Shown piece by piece: positions 1-8,063 of a stretch of 64,000 nucleotides of DNA (its first letter is position 1; the number at the start of each line of letters is the position of its first letter). Source of the stretch: a virus. Both the position numbers and the translations under genes were made by a program. Location of the stretch: positions 1 through 64,000 of the IMG/VR virus record IMGVR_UViG_3300045996_004119. The stretch is one strand, 5' to 3'. Below the pieces are notes generated by a model that was not told the DNA's origin, did not search any database, and saw nothing but the letters and a program-made list of their open reading frames with translations.

Positions 1-74
1 GCGGGCCCGGCGTGCAGGCCGAGCGACAGCTGGCCGGGCAGCACCAGGGCGGGGAGGTTCGGGGGAGGCTTCAC
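1..74 (-). CDS. Start of an unknown gene, cut by the window edge
   Basis: A GTG start at 74 overlaps the TGA stop of the upstream gene by the GTGA arrangement used throughout this operon, and an open frame runs to the edge. Only 24 codons are visible; they are proline- and leucine-rich. The function cannot be judged. The coupling overlap is the main reason to accept it as a gene. Confidence 0.5.
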   Translation of the reverse strand, partial: MKPPPNLPALVLPGQLSLGLHAGP

Positions 75-712
75 CTCGGCTCCTTGCCGGAGCCGGTCCA
101 CCCCTGCGCGCGGAGCACCGCGGCGATGTCGGCCGGAGCCCACCCGTCTGGCTTCCTGGCCTTCCCCCGCTCGTCCTTGCCGCCGCCCGCCTTGGCCATG
201 TTCGCGGCGTGGACGGCCGAGACGACTGGCGCCTCGTTGAAGCCCAGCTGAACCGCCGTACCCGAGACGACGTAGTGCAGGTCGGCGAGCTCGTGCGCGA
301 GCGCCGGGAGATCGGTGCTGACCCGGGCGCGCTCGATGACGTCGCGCGCCCGGATGGCCCACTCGCTCCAGTTCACGCCGGGGAACATCGCGCCGAGTAC
401 CTCGAACGCCTCCTCGCTGATGAGCCGCGCCCGTAGCCTCACCTCGTCGTCGCTCGGCACCGTCGGCGTGGTCCGCACCGGGAAGTCCAACGCCCGGTGG
501 AACTCGGCAACCTGCTCCTGGAGCGGGCTCGACCCCGCTCGGAGGCGCCGGTTCTCTTCCACGAGCGCGGTGCCGCGGACCTGGAGATGGTCGACCTGCC
601 GCCGCAGGTGCTCGATCTCATCGGCGGCTCGGGTGACGGCGCCGGTGTCGTCGGGGCCGAAGAACGCGCGCTGCTTGGCGAGGGAGCGGAGGGCTTCGGG
701 GAGATCGGTCAC
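71..712 (-). CDS. MazG/PRA-PH-like nucleotide pyrophosphohydrolase
   Basis: The 213-residue protein has an N-terminal coiled coil (roughly residues 20-60) followed by an all-alpha MazG-like / phosphoribosyl-ATP pyrophosphohydrolase domain. Family marks are EFHRALDFPV, the acidic helix RLISEEAFEVLGA, HELADLHYVV and the late segment HAANMAKAG. Phage relatives of this family hydrolyse (d)NTPs or related nucleotides and are thought to clean the nucleotide pool during infection. The GTG start at 712 is chosen because it overlaps the upstream stop (GTGA); longer versions of the frame run through the upstream gene. The substrate is unknown. Confidence 0.8.
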   Translation of the reverse strand: MTDLPEALRSLAKQRAFFGPDDTGAVTRAADEIEHLRRQVDHLQVRGTALVEENRRLRAGSSPLQEQVAEFHRALDFPVRTTPTVPSDDEVRLRARLISEEAFEVLGAMFPGVNWSEWAIRARDVIERARVSTDLPALAHELADLHYVVSGTAVQLGFNEAPVVSAVHAANMAKAGGGKDERGKARKPDGWAPADIAAVLRAQGWTGSGKEPR

Positions 713-960
713 GGGGTCTTCTCCTGGGCGATTCGGGCCCATTGCCATCGGGCGATGCACTCGTTCGGGTCGATGCAGTCTTCGCCGGCGGGCGCGCCGC
801 AGTGCTCGCACGCGGTCGGCGGCTTCCCGGTCGGGCGGTGGTTGTGGTCGGCGTGCGGCTCCCGGCTGCACGTGAAGCCGCGCGGGCCCGGTGCGCCGCA
901 CAGCGGCCGCGGCACCGGGTCGACGTGAGGGAAGGGGAAACTCCCCTGTTCAGCCGGCAT
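709..960 (-). CDS. Small Cys-rich protein, possible zinc knuckle
   Basis: An 83-residue protein with no family I recognise. It has two cysteine clusters, a C-G-A pair near residue 21 and CEHCGAPAGEDC near residues 51-62, spaced like a small zinc ribbon. ATG start; it overlaps the upstream gene by 11 bases and the downstream MazG-like gene by 4, so it sits in the same coupled transcript. Confidence 0.65.
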   Translation of the reverse strand: MPAEQGSFPFPHVDPVPRPLCGAPGPRGFTCSREPHADHNHRPTGKPPTACEHCGAPAGEDCIDPNECIARWQWARIAQEKTP

Positions 961-1240
961 CGCTCCGCTCCTCCACCGGCCGCGCCGTGAACGTCGGCAC
1001 CATCTCCAGGTACACCACGAACCGGCTCACCTTGCCGTCCGCGTCCTTGACGCAGACCCGCTGCTCATCGCGGCGAACCTGGGGCCATCGCTCGCCGGCG
1101 AACATCTCCGCGGCCATGCTCTCGTCCCACCCGCGCACCACACGCGCGGTCTCCTCGCTGCCGTTCTCCTCGTCCCAGCACCGGAACGACGGCATCCGCG
1201 GAGCGTTCGGGTCCACGTCGCCCACGCACGGGATTGCCAT
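950..1240 (-). CDS. Hypothetical phage protein (96 aa)
   Basis: A 96-residue acidic protein starting at the ATG that shares one base with the stop of the AAA+ gene upstream (TGATG). Its second half (KVSRFVVYLEMVPTF) looks like a short beta-rich domain. I do not recognise the family. It is coupled to the AAA+ ATPase gene and may work with it, but nothing in the sequence proves that. Confidence 0.6.
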   Translation of the reverse strand: MAIPCVGDVDPNAPRMPSFRCWDEENGSEETARVVRGWDESMAAEMFAGERWPQVRRDEQRVCVKDADGKVSRFVVYLEMVPTFTARPVEERSDAG

Positions 1241-2202
1241 CACCCCACCTTCCCCGGCCACATCTCGGCCGCCGCCGTCCGCACCCGCGCCGGCGTGACT
1301 TCGTCCTCGGCCAGCAGCGCCGCGCGCGCCGCGGCCATGGCCAGCGCCCGGGTCTCCGCTCCGGATCTGCCGGTCGTCCTCTCGATCGCCTCCAGGAGCG
1401 CCATCCCCTCGTGCGGCACCTTCTCCCACCAGCCGAGGATCATTCGCTGTCGCGCGTGGCTCCCGGGCAGCCCGAACTCGATCTGCGCGGGCAGCCTCCG
1501 GAGCAGGGCCGGGTCGACCTTCTCGCGGAAGTTCGTCGCGGCGATGACGATCGGCCCGGGCAGCGCCATGTCCAGCATCTGGAGCAGCGTGGAGGTCACC
1601 CGCGCCATCTCCTCGACGTCCCGGTTGCCCGTGCCGTCTCGGCGCGCGCAGATCGCGTCGAGCTCGTCGAGGAACAGGACCGTCGGCAGCAGCGACGTCG
1701 CCTCGAAGGCCTTGGCCAGGTTCGCGCCGGTCTCGCCGAGGTGGCTGGAGACGACGGACGAGATCCGCAGGACCGCCACCGGGATCCCGAGCCGACCACC
1801 GAGCCAGCGCGCGGCGAGGGTCTTCCCGGTGCCGCTGGGGCCCGAAAAGAGCACGCGCGTCGGCGCGTCGATGCCGGCGGCGAGCAACCGGTGCGCCTGC
1901 TGGAGCTCCGTGACCAGCCTCTCCAGGGCCGCGCCCGTGGTGCCGTCGAGGACCAGCTGCCCAGACAGGTCCGTCGGCTCGAACCACTCCAGCCGGTCGC
2001 GCTCGCCGCGGCCCATGGTGGCGACGACCGGGCCCGCGGTGTCGAGGAGCGCCTGCCGCACAGCTGCCGCTGCGACGGCGTCGCCCATGGCCTCGTAGGC
2101 ACGCGCGACGGTCTCGCCGCAGCGCCCGGTGTCGATGCGGCTCCGGCCGCGCCCGGCAGCGATGAGCCTGGTGATGGCCGAGACGGCCTGCGCTCCCTTC
2201 AC
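1240..2202 (-). CDS. AAA+ ATPase (CDC48/FtsH-like fold)
   Basis: A 320-residue cytoplasmic protein with a single AAA+ module. Walker A is GPSGTGKT at residues 121-128, Walker B is VLFLDELDA at about 175-183, sensor 1 is the ATN triplet, and a downstream LLRRLP segment sits where the arginine finger is expected. The first ~110 residues are helical and have no known domain. AAA+ proteins of this shape remodel or unfold protein partners. Here the partner is unknown, but the neighbouring small genes (950-1240 and 2199-2681) are coupled to it. The GTG start at 2202 is chosen from the GTGA overlap with the upstream gene; the longer frame is low-complexity and covers that gene. A second AAA+ gene lies at 52449. 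Confidence 0.85.
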   Translation of the reverse strand: MKGAQAVSAITRLIAAGRGRSRIDTGRCGETVARAYEAMGDAVAAAAVRQALLDTAGPVVATMGRGERDRLEWFEPTDLSGQLVLDGTTGAALERLVTELQQAHRLLAAGIDAPTRVLFSGPSGTGKTLAARWLGGRLGIPVAVLRISSVVSSHLGETGANLAKAFEATSLLPTVLFLDELDAICARRDGTGNRDVEEMARVTSTLLQMLDMALPGPIVIAATNFREKVDPALLRRLPAQIEFGLPGSHARQRMILGWWEKVPHEGMALLEAIERTTGRSGAETRALAMAAARAALLAEDEVTPARVRTAAAEMWPGKVG

Positions 2203-2681
2203 GGCTGCTCCTCTCCCGCCCGCGGCGGCTCCCCGGATGCCAGCGCCGACGTCTCGATGGCGGTGAGGTCGTCGGGCACCGGCTCCTTCGCCCGCAGCGA
2301 TTCCGCGGCGCGGCGGATGATGTCCATCGCCTCCTCTTCCTCGGGGGAACGCGGCGCCGACCGGGTGGCCTCCTCGCGCAGGCACCACACCTCGGACACC
2401 AGCGCCAGCACCGCAGCGGCGAGCACCGGGACGTCCTCGCGGGCGGCCGCGATAAAGTCGGCGTTCGCGCTCGGCGGCTCGTGCGGGCCGAAGACCTCAG
2501 CCAGGTCGGGGCCGCCCTCATCCACGGTCGACACCAGCGCCGAGGCGCGGCCGCTACCGCCGAGACGCTCCCACGGCCCCGCCGTCGCCTTGCTGGCCCT
2601 CTCCGTGGCCTCCCGCGCCCGTTGCTCGACTTGGTCGAGCCAGGTGGAGGTGATGGGTGGGCGCTCGCTCGCGTGCGTCAT
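2199..2681 (-). CDS. Ead/Ea22-like phage protein
   Basis: A 160-residue protein. The segment NADFIAAAREDVPVLAAAVL, followed by a coiled coil with REE, matches the pattern seen in Ead/Ea22-type early proteins of lambdoid and other phages, where this block recurs in otherwise dissimilar proteins. The molecular function of the family is not settled. The start is ATG, overlapping the upstream stop as ATGA. Confidence 0.6.
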   Translation of the reverse strand: MTHASERPPITSTWLDQVEQRAREATERASKATAGPWERLGGSGRASALVSTVDEGGPDLAEVFGPHEPPSANADFIAAAREDVPVLAAAVLALVSEVWCLREEATRSAPRSPEEEEAMDIIRRAAESLRAKEPVPDDLTAIETSALASGEPPRAGEEQP

Positions 2682-3205
2682 GCCGCGTCTCCAGTGCCCA
2701 CGTCCTGCTCATTGTGGCTCGACAGGCTCAGACGGTGTTTCCCGTCAGACATCTCGGAAGCCAGCCGTTCCAATTCCTCTGCCGCCGCATGCTGCCCACT
2801 GGATTTCAGCTCTTCAGCGCGCCGTCTCGCGTACCACACCGCGCAGCGCCTCTCCTTTTTGACGGGGGCGTCCGACACGGTGCGGGCCCGCTCCTCGTTG
2901 ATGCGGCTCCTGGCGACGGCGAGCTCGGTGAGACGGTTCTGCACACGCTGAACCAACCGAGCCTTGTTGCGGCGCTTCGCCTCGGCGATAGCGAACCATG
3001 ACGCCGACGCGCGCTGTCCTCCGTCGCGTTCGCGCGCTCTAACTATATCCATATCGTCCCTGAGTTGCGCCACCTGCTCGTCGAGCAGCTGCTTCAGCGC
3101 GAGCGCTTCTGCCTTCTCGAGCGTGTCGATAGTATTGCGAAGCCACGTCAGCGCTTCGGGCGTCGACCTGTTCAGTGCGTCAACAATCTCAGGGTCCAAG
3201 TTCAT
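2678..3205 (-). CDS. Hypothetical coiled-coil protein (175 aa)
   Basis: A highly charged helical protein with long runs of Lys, Arg and Glu (residues ~30-160) predicted to form coiled coil. No family recognised. The ATG at 3205 is preferred over the in-frame GTG at 3217 because a GGAGG site lies five bases upstream of it. Its stop overlaps the start of the Ead-like gene (ATGA). Confidence 0.65.
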   Translation of the reverse strand: MNLDPEIVDALNRSTPEALTWLRNTIDTLEKAEALALKQLLDEQVAQLRDDMDIVRARERDGGQRASASWFAIAEAKRRNKARLVQRVQNRLTELAVARSRINEERARTVSDAPVKKERRCAVWYARRRAEELKSSGQHAAAEELERLASEMSDGKHRLSLSSHNEQDVGTGDAA

Positions 3206-3238
3206 CTCATCCTCCACGCGCCGCTGATTGGCGGCGCA

Positions 3239-3439
3239 TCACGTCCACAACCCGCCCACCTTCACGCCCCGCAGCGCGGCATCCACCGCGATCTCCGCCA
3301 ACCACACATCGCTCCGCCTCGGCCACAGCCCGCGCGCGTTCCGCTCGTCAAGAGCCGCCCGCATCGCCGCGAACTGCGCCTCCGCGTCGGCTAGGTGCGC
3401 AGGGGAGAGGCGCGGGTAGAGCGAGGCGAGGATGGTCAC
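3239..3439 (-). CDS. Small hypothetical protein (66 aa)
   Basis: A 66-residue protein that starts at a GTG overlapping the methyltransferase stop codon (GTGA). It contains the helical run ADAEAQFAAMRAALDERNA. No family recognised. The tight overlap suggests translation depends on the methyltransferase frame upstream. Confidence 0.6.
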   Translation of the reverse strand: MTILASLYPRLSPAHLADAEAQFAAMRAALDERNARGLWPRRSDVWLAEIAVDAALRGVKVGGLWT

Positions 3440-5691
3440 TGCATGAGCCCGTCGATCAGCGCCTCGACATCCGGTCGCGCAGCCGGCGACGTCCTGGCCT
3501 TGCCCCGCCCCGGCTTCTTCCCCGCACGCACCCGCGGCGCCCCGTCGTCCAGGATCGCCACCTCGCCCGGCGCCAGCTTGTCCACGTCCTCCTGGCGCAC
3601 GCAGCGCACGCCGGCGCGGAGAAGCGCGGCGCGATGCTCCGGCCGGACCCAGAGGCCGCTCCCGCCACCGAATAGGAAGAAGCAGCCCTGGTCGGCAGCG
3701 AGCCCGGCGCGCAGCATCTGGTCGGCGATCGCGGTGCCGACCGGCAGCGGGACCATGTTCCCGATAAGACCCCGCTGCCGTGTCGCGCCCTCGCCGAAGT
3801 CGAGCGGGGCCCCGTTGTGCCGCCATGGCAGGCCCTGGAGCACCGCGAGTTCCAGCGTGGTCAGCGGGCGATGCCAGGTGCCGTCCTCGGAGATGAGGAC
3901 CAGCGGAACGACCTCCTTCCGGCGCGTCACCTTGCCGCCCTTGCTCACCGTCTCGACCCACCGATACGGCGGCTTCTGCATGTCGTCGATGATGGCGAGC
4001 GGCTCCTCCGGGCGCGCCGGGTCGACCACCGCGAAGGGTGCCCGCACGTGTCCGTCGGCGACGCGCTTCGCCTGCTCGAAGGAGAGCACCACAAACGGCG
4101 GTGGCACCGGCTTCGGGTCGGCGATCGCGCGCGGCTGGCAGCGCAGTGCCAGGTCGAGCGGCTCCGGTACCCGGTCCGTGATGCTGTACGTCCCGCAGCC
4201 GACCGAGGACGTCGCCGCGATCGCGTGGCTCGGCTCGCGCACCCGGTCGATGACCGCGTAGCCCTTGTCGAAGCACTTCTGCTCGGGCACGAGGTCGAGC
4301 GGCACGGGCGCGGCGTAGCTGAAGGGCCCCGTCGCGTGGCGCGCGTTCCCGGTGACCGTCCCGGCCTCGCCGTCCGCCGCGAGCACGCCCCAGGCGCCGC
4401 GATATCCCTTCGCGGCGAGGGGCTGCGCGATGGACTGCGCGCCGCTGCCCACGCGGGTCGCCCCGTGGACCGTCAGCGCCTCGGCTCCCCACGGGCGGAC
4501 CGCGTACTTGTCGTAGTGGAGCTGGGCGTTGCCGGCCTGGGGCTCGAGCGGGAGGGGCAGGGGAGCCGCGTAGCTCGGCGCGCCGTTCCCGGGCCGGGTC
4601 GCCGTGGTCACCGTCGGCGCCACGCCGCCCTGGTCGGCGACGACGTAGTGGTTCGCTGGCGCCGCGGGGTTGATGCGCATACCGAGTACGCTGCGCTCGT
4701 CGGCGATCGCGAACCGCCCCGTCGACGGGTACGCCTCGGCCGTCACGGAGCCCGCTGGCTCGTCGGCGCGCAGCACCCCGAGCGAGCCTTTGAAGCGCGC
4801 CGGCTCGTCCGCCCTCGGGTCGGCCACGCCGCACGGGCCATTGCTCCCGGTCCCGCCGATCGTCACGCTGGGCTCGTCCCACCGCTCGATGTGGTGCCGC
4901 CGGAAGCGCGCGCGGCGCGGCGTGCCGTCCTTCGGGAGTAGATCGCGCCAGTCCCCGCCGGCCGGGATCGCCCAGAGCCGCCACCAGTTCAGCGCGGAGA
5001 TCGCCGGGAGCTCGTGCATCGGCCCGCCGGCCGGATCGCCCGGCATCGGGAGATCGTTGAGGACGTCGCCGCACACCTTCCCCGGCTGGTTCGGCGGGAG
5101 GTACAGGAAGGCTGGGACCTTGCGCGGGTTGCGGGCGACGAGGAACCACCGCTTACGGCGCTGCGCCAGATTGCCCACGTGGCGGCACTCGTGGAAGCCA
5201 TCCTGGAGCACGTAACCGGCGTCCTTCAGCATTCGCCGCACGGACGCGAGCATCGGCCGAGCGCGAGACGTGATGTTCGGCACGTTCTCGTACAGGATGA
5301 AGGCCGGCGGGCTGTCGGCCCACGCATCGAGGATCAGGCGGGTGTTGACGAGGGCGAGCTCATTCAGGAGCTCGTACTTCGCCGTTCGGCTCTTCGCCGT
5401 GGAGAGCAATTTGCTAGCGCCCTGACACGGCGGGGACCCGAACAGCGCAAACGGCGCCTCTTCACCGTAGAACTCGCGCATCATGCCGGGTGTCACCTCG
5501 CGGGCGTCGATGCAGGTCTGCGGGACGCCGGTCATGTACTCGAAGGCTTTGCAGGCGTACTCGTCCTTGTCGAAGCCGCCGACGAGTTCGAATTGAGACG
5601 CCTGCCCGTGGAGCTCCGCGCGGGCCTGCTGGAACCCAGCGGCCCCGCCGCCTCCGCCGCCAAACGTACAGACAAGCCGTCTCCGCTTCAT
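3436..5691 (-). CDS. DNA (cytosine-5) methyltransferase with repeated recognition region
   Basis: A 751-residue C5 methyltransferase (residue numbers count from the TTG at 5694). Motif I is FGGGGGG (residues 11-17), motif IV GSPPCQG (86-92, catalytic Cys90), motif VI ENV (136-138), motif VIII QRRKRWF (178-184) and motif X GNMVP (645-649). Between motifs VIII and X, where the target-recognition domain lies, the protein carries about six copies of a degenerate ~35-45-residue unit with a T-V-T-like core followed by G...(S/A)xA(D/Q)P. The last ~80 residues, after motif X, form a basic tail. The total length is about twice that of a simple enzyme. ATG 5691 is preferred to TTG 5694. The promoter-like site 5742-5770 lies upstream. 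Likely role: modifying phage DNA against restriction. Confidence 0.9.
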   Translation of the reverse strand: MKRRRLVCTFGGGGGGAAGFQQARAELHGQASQFELVGGFDKDEYACKAFEYMTGVPQTCIDAREVTPGMMREFYGEEAPFALFGSPPCQGASKLLSTAKSRTAKYELLNELALVNTRLILDAWADSPPAFILYENVPNITSRARPMLASVRRMLKDAGYVLQDGFHECRHVGNLAQRRKRWFLVARNPRKVPAFLYLPPNQPGKVCGDVLNDLPMPGDPAGGPMHELPAISALNWWRLWAIPAGGDWRDLLPKDGTPRRARFRRHHIERWDEPSVTIGGTGSNGPCGVADPRADEPARFKGSLGVLRADEPAGSVTAEAYPSTGRFAIADERSVLGMRINPAAPANHYVVADQGGVAPTVTTATRPGNGAPSYAAPLPLPLEPQAGNAQLHYDKYAVRPWGAEALTVHGATRVGSGAQSIAQPLAAKGYRGAWGVLAADGEAGTVTGNARHATGPFSYAAPVPLDLVPEQKCFDKGYAVIDRVREPSHAIAATSSVGCGTYSITDRVPEPLDLALRCQPRAIADPKPVPPPFVVLSFEQAKRVADGHVRAPFAVVDPARPEEPLAIIDDMQKPPYRWVETVSKGGKVTRRKEVVPLVLISEDGTWHRPLTTLELAVLQGLPWRHNGAPLDFGEGATRQRGLIGNMVPLPVGTAIADQMLRAGLAADQGCFFLFGGGSGLWVRPEHRAALLRAGVRCVRQEDVDKLAPGEVAILDDGAPRVRAGKKPGRGKARTSPAARPDVEALIDGLMQ

Positions 5692-5741
5692 CAAGATAGC
5701 CTCGCTCCCCCGCGCGTCTATCGACGCCGTCAGGGCCGCTT

Positions 5742-5770
5742 ACCCTATCACGCTATCCGCAACGTGCCAG
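5742..5770 (-). promoter_or_regulatory. Candidate leftward promoter of the methyltransferase
   Basis: Read on the minus strand: -35 CTGGCA (5770-5765), 17-base spacer, -10 TAGGGT (5747-5742), about 50 bases before the methyltransferase ATG. The -35 context GACTGGCA is identical at the recT promoter candidate (12824 region). The -10 is a poor match to TATAAT, so this is a moderate call. Confidence 0.4.
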
Positions 5771-5782
5771 TCGCCAGCAGCG

Positions 5783-6256
5783 TTATCGCTGTGCCTCAGC
5801 CGCCGTTGTCGCCTCCAGCGCCCTTGTCGCCGCTGCGAGCTCCGCCTCAGCCTGGGCGAGCCGCGCCCGGGCGCGCTCGTACTCCGCGGCGTTGTGCGGC
5901 TTCATCTTTGCCAGCGCCTCCCTGGCCTCCACCACCCGGGCGCCGGCGCTGTTCCGGAGCACCGACGCGCGGCCGCGGTCGAGGCCGACTTGGTAGCCGA
6001 CGATGTCGGAGAGGACCTCGCTGGGCTGGCGTGTCTCCTGGCGGGCGATCGCCTCGATGATTCGGTCGAGTTCTCCACCGATCAGCCCGTGCGGAGCGCG
6101 CACTGCGCCGCATCCGTCACGTTCGATGTAGTCGCAGCAGCGGGTGGTCCCATCGGCCATGACTAGCGACCACCCAGCGCGCCGCATGTACGCCTCAACC
6201 ATCTCCACGGTCACCTCCGCGGAGACGGCGCGCCGGTCCTCGACGGTGACCATCAT
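5783..6256 (-). CDS. Hypothetical protein with C-terminal coiled coil (157 aa)
   Basis: A 157-residue protein. Residues 1-80 contain a possible small alpha/beta domain with adjacent cysteines (RCCDY). Residues ~110-157 form an Ala/Glu-rich coiled coil. No family recognised. Two consecutive ATGs begin the gene; the first overlaps the stop of the exonuclease gene upstream (ATGA). Confidence 0.6.
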   Translation of the reverse strand: MMVTVEDRRAVSAEVTVEMVEAYMRRAGWSLVMADGTTRCCDYIERDGCGAVRAPHGLIGGELDRIIEAIARQETRQPSEVLSDIVGYQVGLDRGRASVLRNSAGARVVEAREALAKMKPHNAAEYERARARLAQAEAELAAATRALEATTAAEAQR

Positions 6257-6738
6257 GGCCGCGCGCTCCCGTAGACGACCCGGTGCGCACGCCGCAGCCA
6301 CCGCGCGTCCTCCAGGGCGTCGTGGGCGTTCTCCGGCTCCGGAGGCAGCATCGGGCGGGTGATGCCGCGCTCGTGCATGCTCTGCCGCAGGTCGAGGCAG
6401 AACATCGGCCAGCCGTCGGGCAGGTCGACCATGGCGCCGAAGAGCCAACAAAAGACCACCCAGTCGTAGTCGGCGAAGTAGCCCCAGAACGAGGGCGTGT
6501 CGTCGCCGATGAAGGCGCGGACCTCGCGAGCGATCGCGGCACGCGGGATCCTGGCGTGCCGCGGCGGGAGCTTCGGGAGGACGTTGGCGATCACCCACGC
6601 GTTGCACTGCGCCGGGTCGAAGTCGCTGCTCACCTCGTAGAGCTCGCGGCCGTCCTCGCAGACGATGCCGATGCTGATGAGCTCCAGCACGCCGGGGCGC
6701 TCGGAGAATTCGGTGTCGATGAAGAACTTTTTGCTCAT
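6253..6738 (-). CDS. Rv2179c-like 3'-5' exoribonuclease (DEDD fold)
   Basis: A 161-residue protein of the DEDD exonuclease superfamily, closest in pattern to the Rv2179c-like 3'-5' exoribonucleases found in many phages. FIDTEF gives the first Asp/Glu pair, WGYFADYDWVVF the second Asp region, and HDALEDARW the C-terminal His/Asp. It would trim 3' ends of RNA or DNA using two metal ions. The ATG at 6738 starts directly at the first catalytic strand (MSKKFFIDTEF), as usual for the family. It lies two bases downstream of the TrpF-like gene. Confidence 0.8.
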   Translation of the reverse strand: MSKKFFIDTEFSERPGVLELISIGIVCEDGRELYEVSSDFDPAQCNAWVIANVLPKLPPRHARIPRAAIAREVRAFIGDDTPSFWGYFADYDWVVFCWLFGAMVDLPDGWPMFCLDLRQSMHERGITRPMLPPEPENAHDALEDARWLRRAHRVVYGSARP

Positions 6739-6740
6739 GG

Positions 6741-7592
6741 CTACTCCAGCGGCTTGCAGTCCGGGCACAGCCACACCGCATTGCCGTCAACGAACGTGCC
6801 GTAGGACCAGCCGAGCGTCTTTGCGCCCGCTGGCACCGGGTCGTCGCAAGCCGCGCAGCGCTCTCCAGCGATGGCCGCCGCATCGAGGTAGGCCTTCACG
6901 CGCTCCACGCAGAGCCGCCCGCCGCCGTCGGCACCATCCCGCAGGCCCGACTCGGCGTCGCAGCTGGCGCCGCGCGCGAGTAGCCCAGCGACCCGCGGCA
7001 CCGTCTCGGCGAAGAGCCCGCCGGCCACGCCGATGCCGAGGTGCGGGAAGGCCGACCGCAGCTGCTCGAACAGCGCCTCCGCCTTCGGGACATCGAGCGG
7101 GCGCCCGAGTCCGCCGCTGGCGTCGATGAGGACGTCGGTGATGAGCCCCTCGTAGGCCCACACCTGCCGCATCGTGGTGCTCAGGTCGCGCAGCTGCAGG
7201 ACGATCCGCGCCTCGCGCCCGGCGCGCCGGAAGGCCACCCGGATCCGCACCAGATCGCCGGGGGTCGGATACGCCCCGTTGAACTGGACGCCGTGGCACA
7301 GCGGGCCCGCGGCTTCGAACAGGTGCGCCAGCGTCGCCGCATCCGGCGGGTCGTCGGCGCCGAAGTGCACCAGGTTGAGGCAGCGCGGGTCGTCGGTGAA
7401 GATGCCGGCGATGCTCTCGACGCGGGGGTACCGCCGGAAGTAGCGGTTCCGCTGGCCGGCGAGGGTCTTCTCCGAAGCGAGCACGCCAACCATGAGCTGG
7501 CGGCCGCATGCAGGGAAGGCGGCGAGCGCGGCGAGGACCTCGGCGCGGGTGGTCACGCCGCTCAGGCCGATGTACGCGGGAGGCGCGCTCAC
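6741..7592 (-). CDS. TrpF-like TIM-barrel protein with C-terminal zinc ribbon
   Basis: A 283-residue protein whose first ~240 residues follow the phosphoribosylanthranilate isomerase (TrpF) pattern: YIGLSGVTT (residues 7-15) at the place of the K-I-C-G-I-T strand, GIFTDD (63-68), GVQFNG (101-106), VLIDASGGLGRPLD (154-167), GVAGGL (188-193) and CDAESGLRD (211-219). The catalytic Asp position (D157) is kept, but the catalytic Cys of TrpF is Ser here. Residues 246-279 add two CxxC pairs (CAACD, CPDC), a zinc ribbon not part of TrpF. Tryptophan synthesis is therefore not assured; a related sugar-phosphate reaction or a binding role is possible. GTG start, GTGA overlap with the small gene upstream. 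Confidence 0.6.
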   Translation of the reverse strand: MSAPPAYIGLSGVTTRAEVLAALAAFPACGRQLMVGVLASEKTLAGQRNRYFRRYPRVESIAGIFTDDPRCLNLVHFGADDPPDAATLAHLFEAAGPLCHGVQFNGAYPTPGDLVRIRVAFRRAGREARIVLQLRDLSTTMRQVWAYEGLITDVLIDASGGLGRPLDVPKAEALFEQLRSAFPHLGIGVAGGLFAETVPRVAGLLARGASCDAESGLRDGADGGGRLCVERVKAYLDAAAIAGERCAACDDPVPAGAKTLGWSYGTFVDGNAVWLCPDCKPLE

Positions 7593-7714
7593 GCCATACC
7601 TCGCGTCCCGGCGCGGAGCGCCCGCTGCACCGTCTCGCGCCAGAAGAAGCAGCACGCGAGAGCTTCCAGCGCGCTCCGCTGCCCCACGCCTCGAATCGAG
7701 AAGATCGGTTTCAT
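7589..7714 (-). CDS. Small hypothetical protein (41 aa)
   Basis: A 41-residue basic protein whose start overlaps the upstream stop (ATGA) and whose stop overlaps the start of the TrpF-like gene (GTGA). Both overlaps support it as a real gene. No domain is recognisable. Confidence 0.55.
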   Translation of the reverse strand: MKPIFSIRGVGQRSALEALACCFFWRETVQRALRAGTRGMA

Positions 7715-7989
7715 GACAGCACCATCCCCTTCCGGAGCGCCCTCGCGAGCGCCGGCACATCCGCCTCGACGCCGCAGTCCATGCAGCGCACCGGCACCAG
7801 CTTCGCCAGCTGCTCCAGCAGCGACGCCCGCATCTCGACCGTGCACCGCAACGGCACCTCATCGAGCAGCGCCTTCGCCTTCAGCTCGCCGGGCGACATC
7901 TTGCCGGTCCGCTCGGCGAGCAGCGCCACGTTCATGCCGCCGTCCTCGTCGAGCGCCACCTCGACGGAGAGCCCGATGCCCGCGCTCAT
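7711..7989 (-). CDS. Hypothetical protein (92 aa)
   Basis: A 92-residue protein with a beta-like N-terminus (SVEVALDEDGGMNVALLAE) and a helical C-terminus carrying CMDCG. Family not recognised. It is linked by ATGA overlaps to a 25-residue membrane peptide gene upstream and a 41-residue gene downstream. Confidence 0.6.
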   Translation of the reverse strand: MSAGIGLSVEVALDEDGGMNVALLAERTGKMSPGELKAKALLDEVPLRCTVEMRASLLEQLAKLVPVRCMDCGVEADVPALARALRKGMVLS

Positions 7990-8063
7990 CGCCTCTGCTC
8001 CACGTCGCCGCCCACGGCCGAGCCGAGGCGGAAGAGGGCCATCCAGAGCATCAACCCGATCAT
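7986..8063 (-). CDS. Micro-membrane protein (25 aa)
   Basis: A 25-residue peptide, mostly a single hydrophobic helix (MIGLMLWMALFRLGSAVGG) with a charged tail. It is retained because both ends overlap neighbours in the ATGA pattern. It may insert in the inner membrane; role unknown. Confidence 0.45.
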   Translation of the reverse strand: MIGLMLWMALFRLGSAVGGDVEQRR

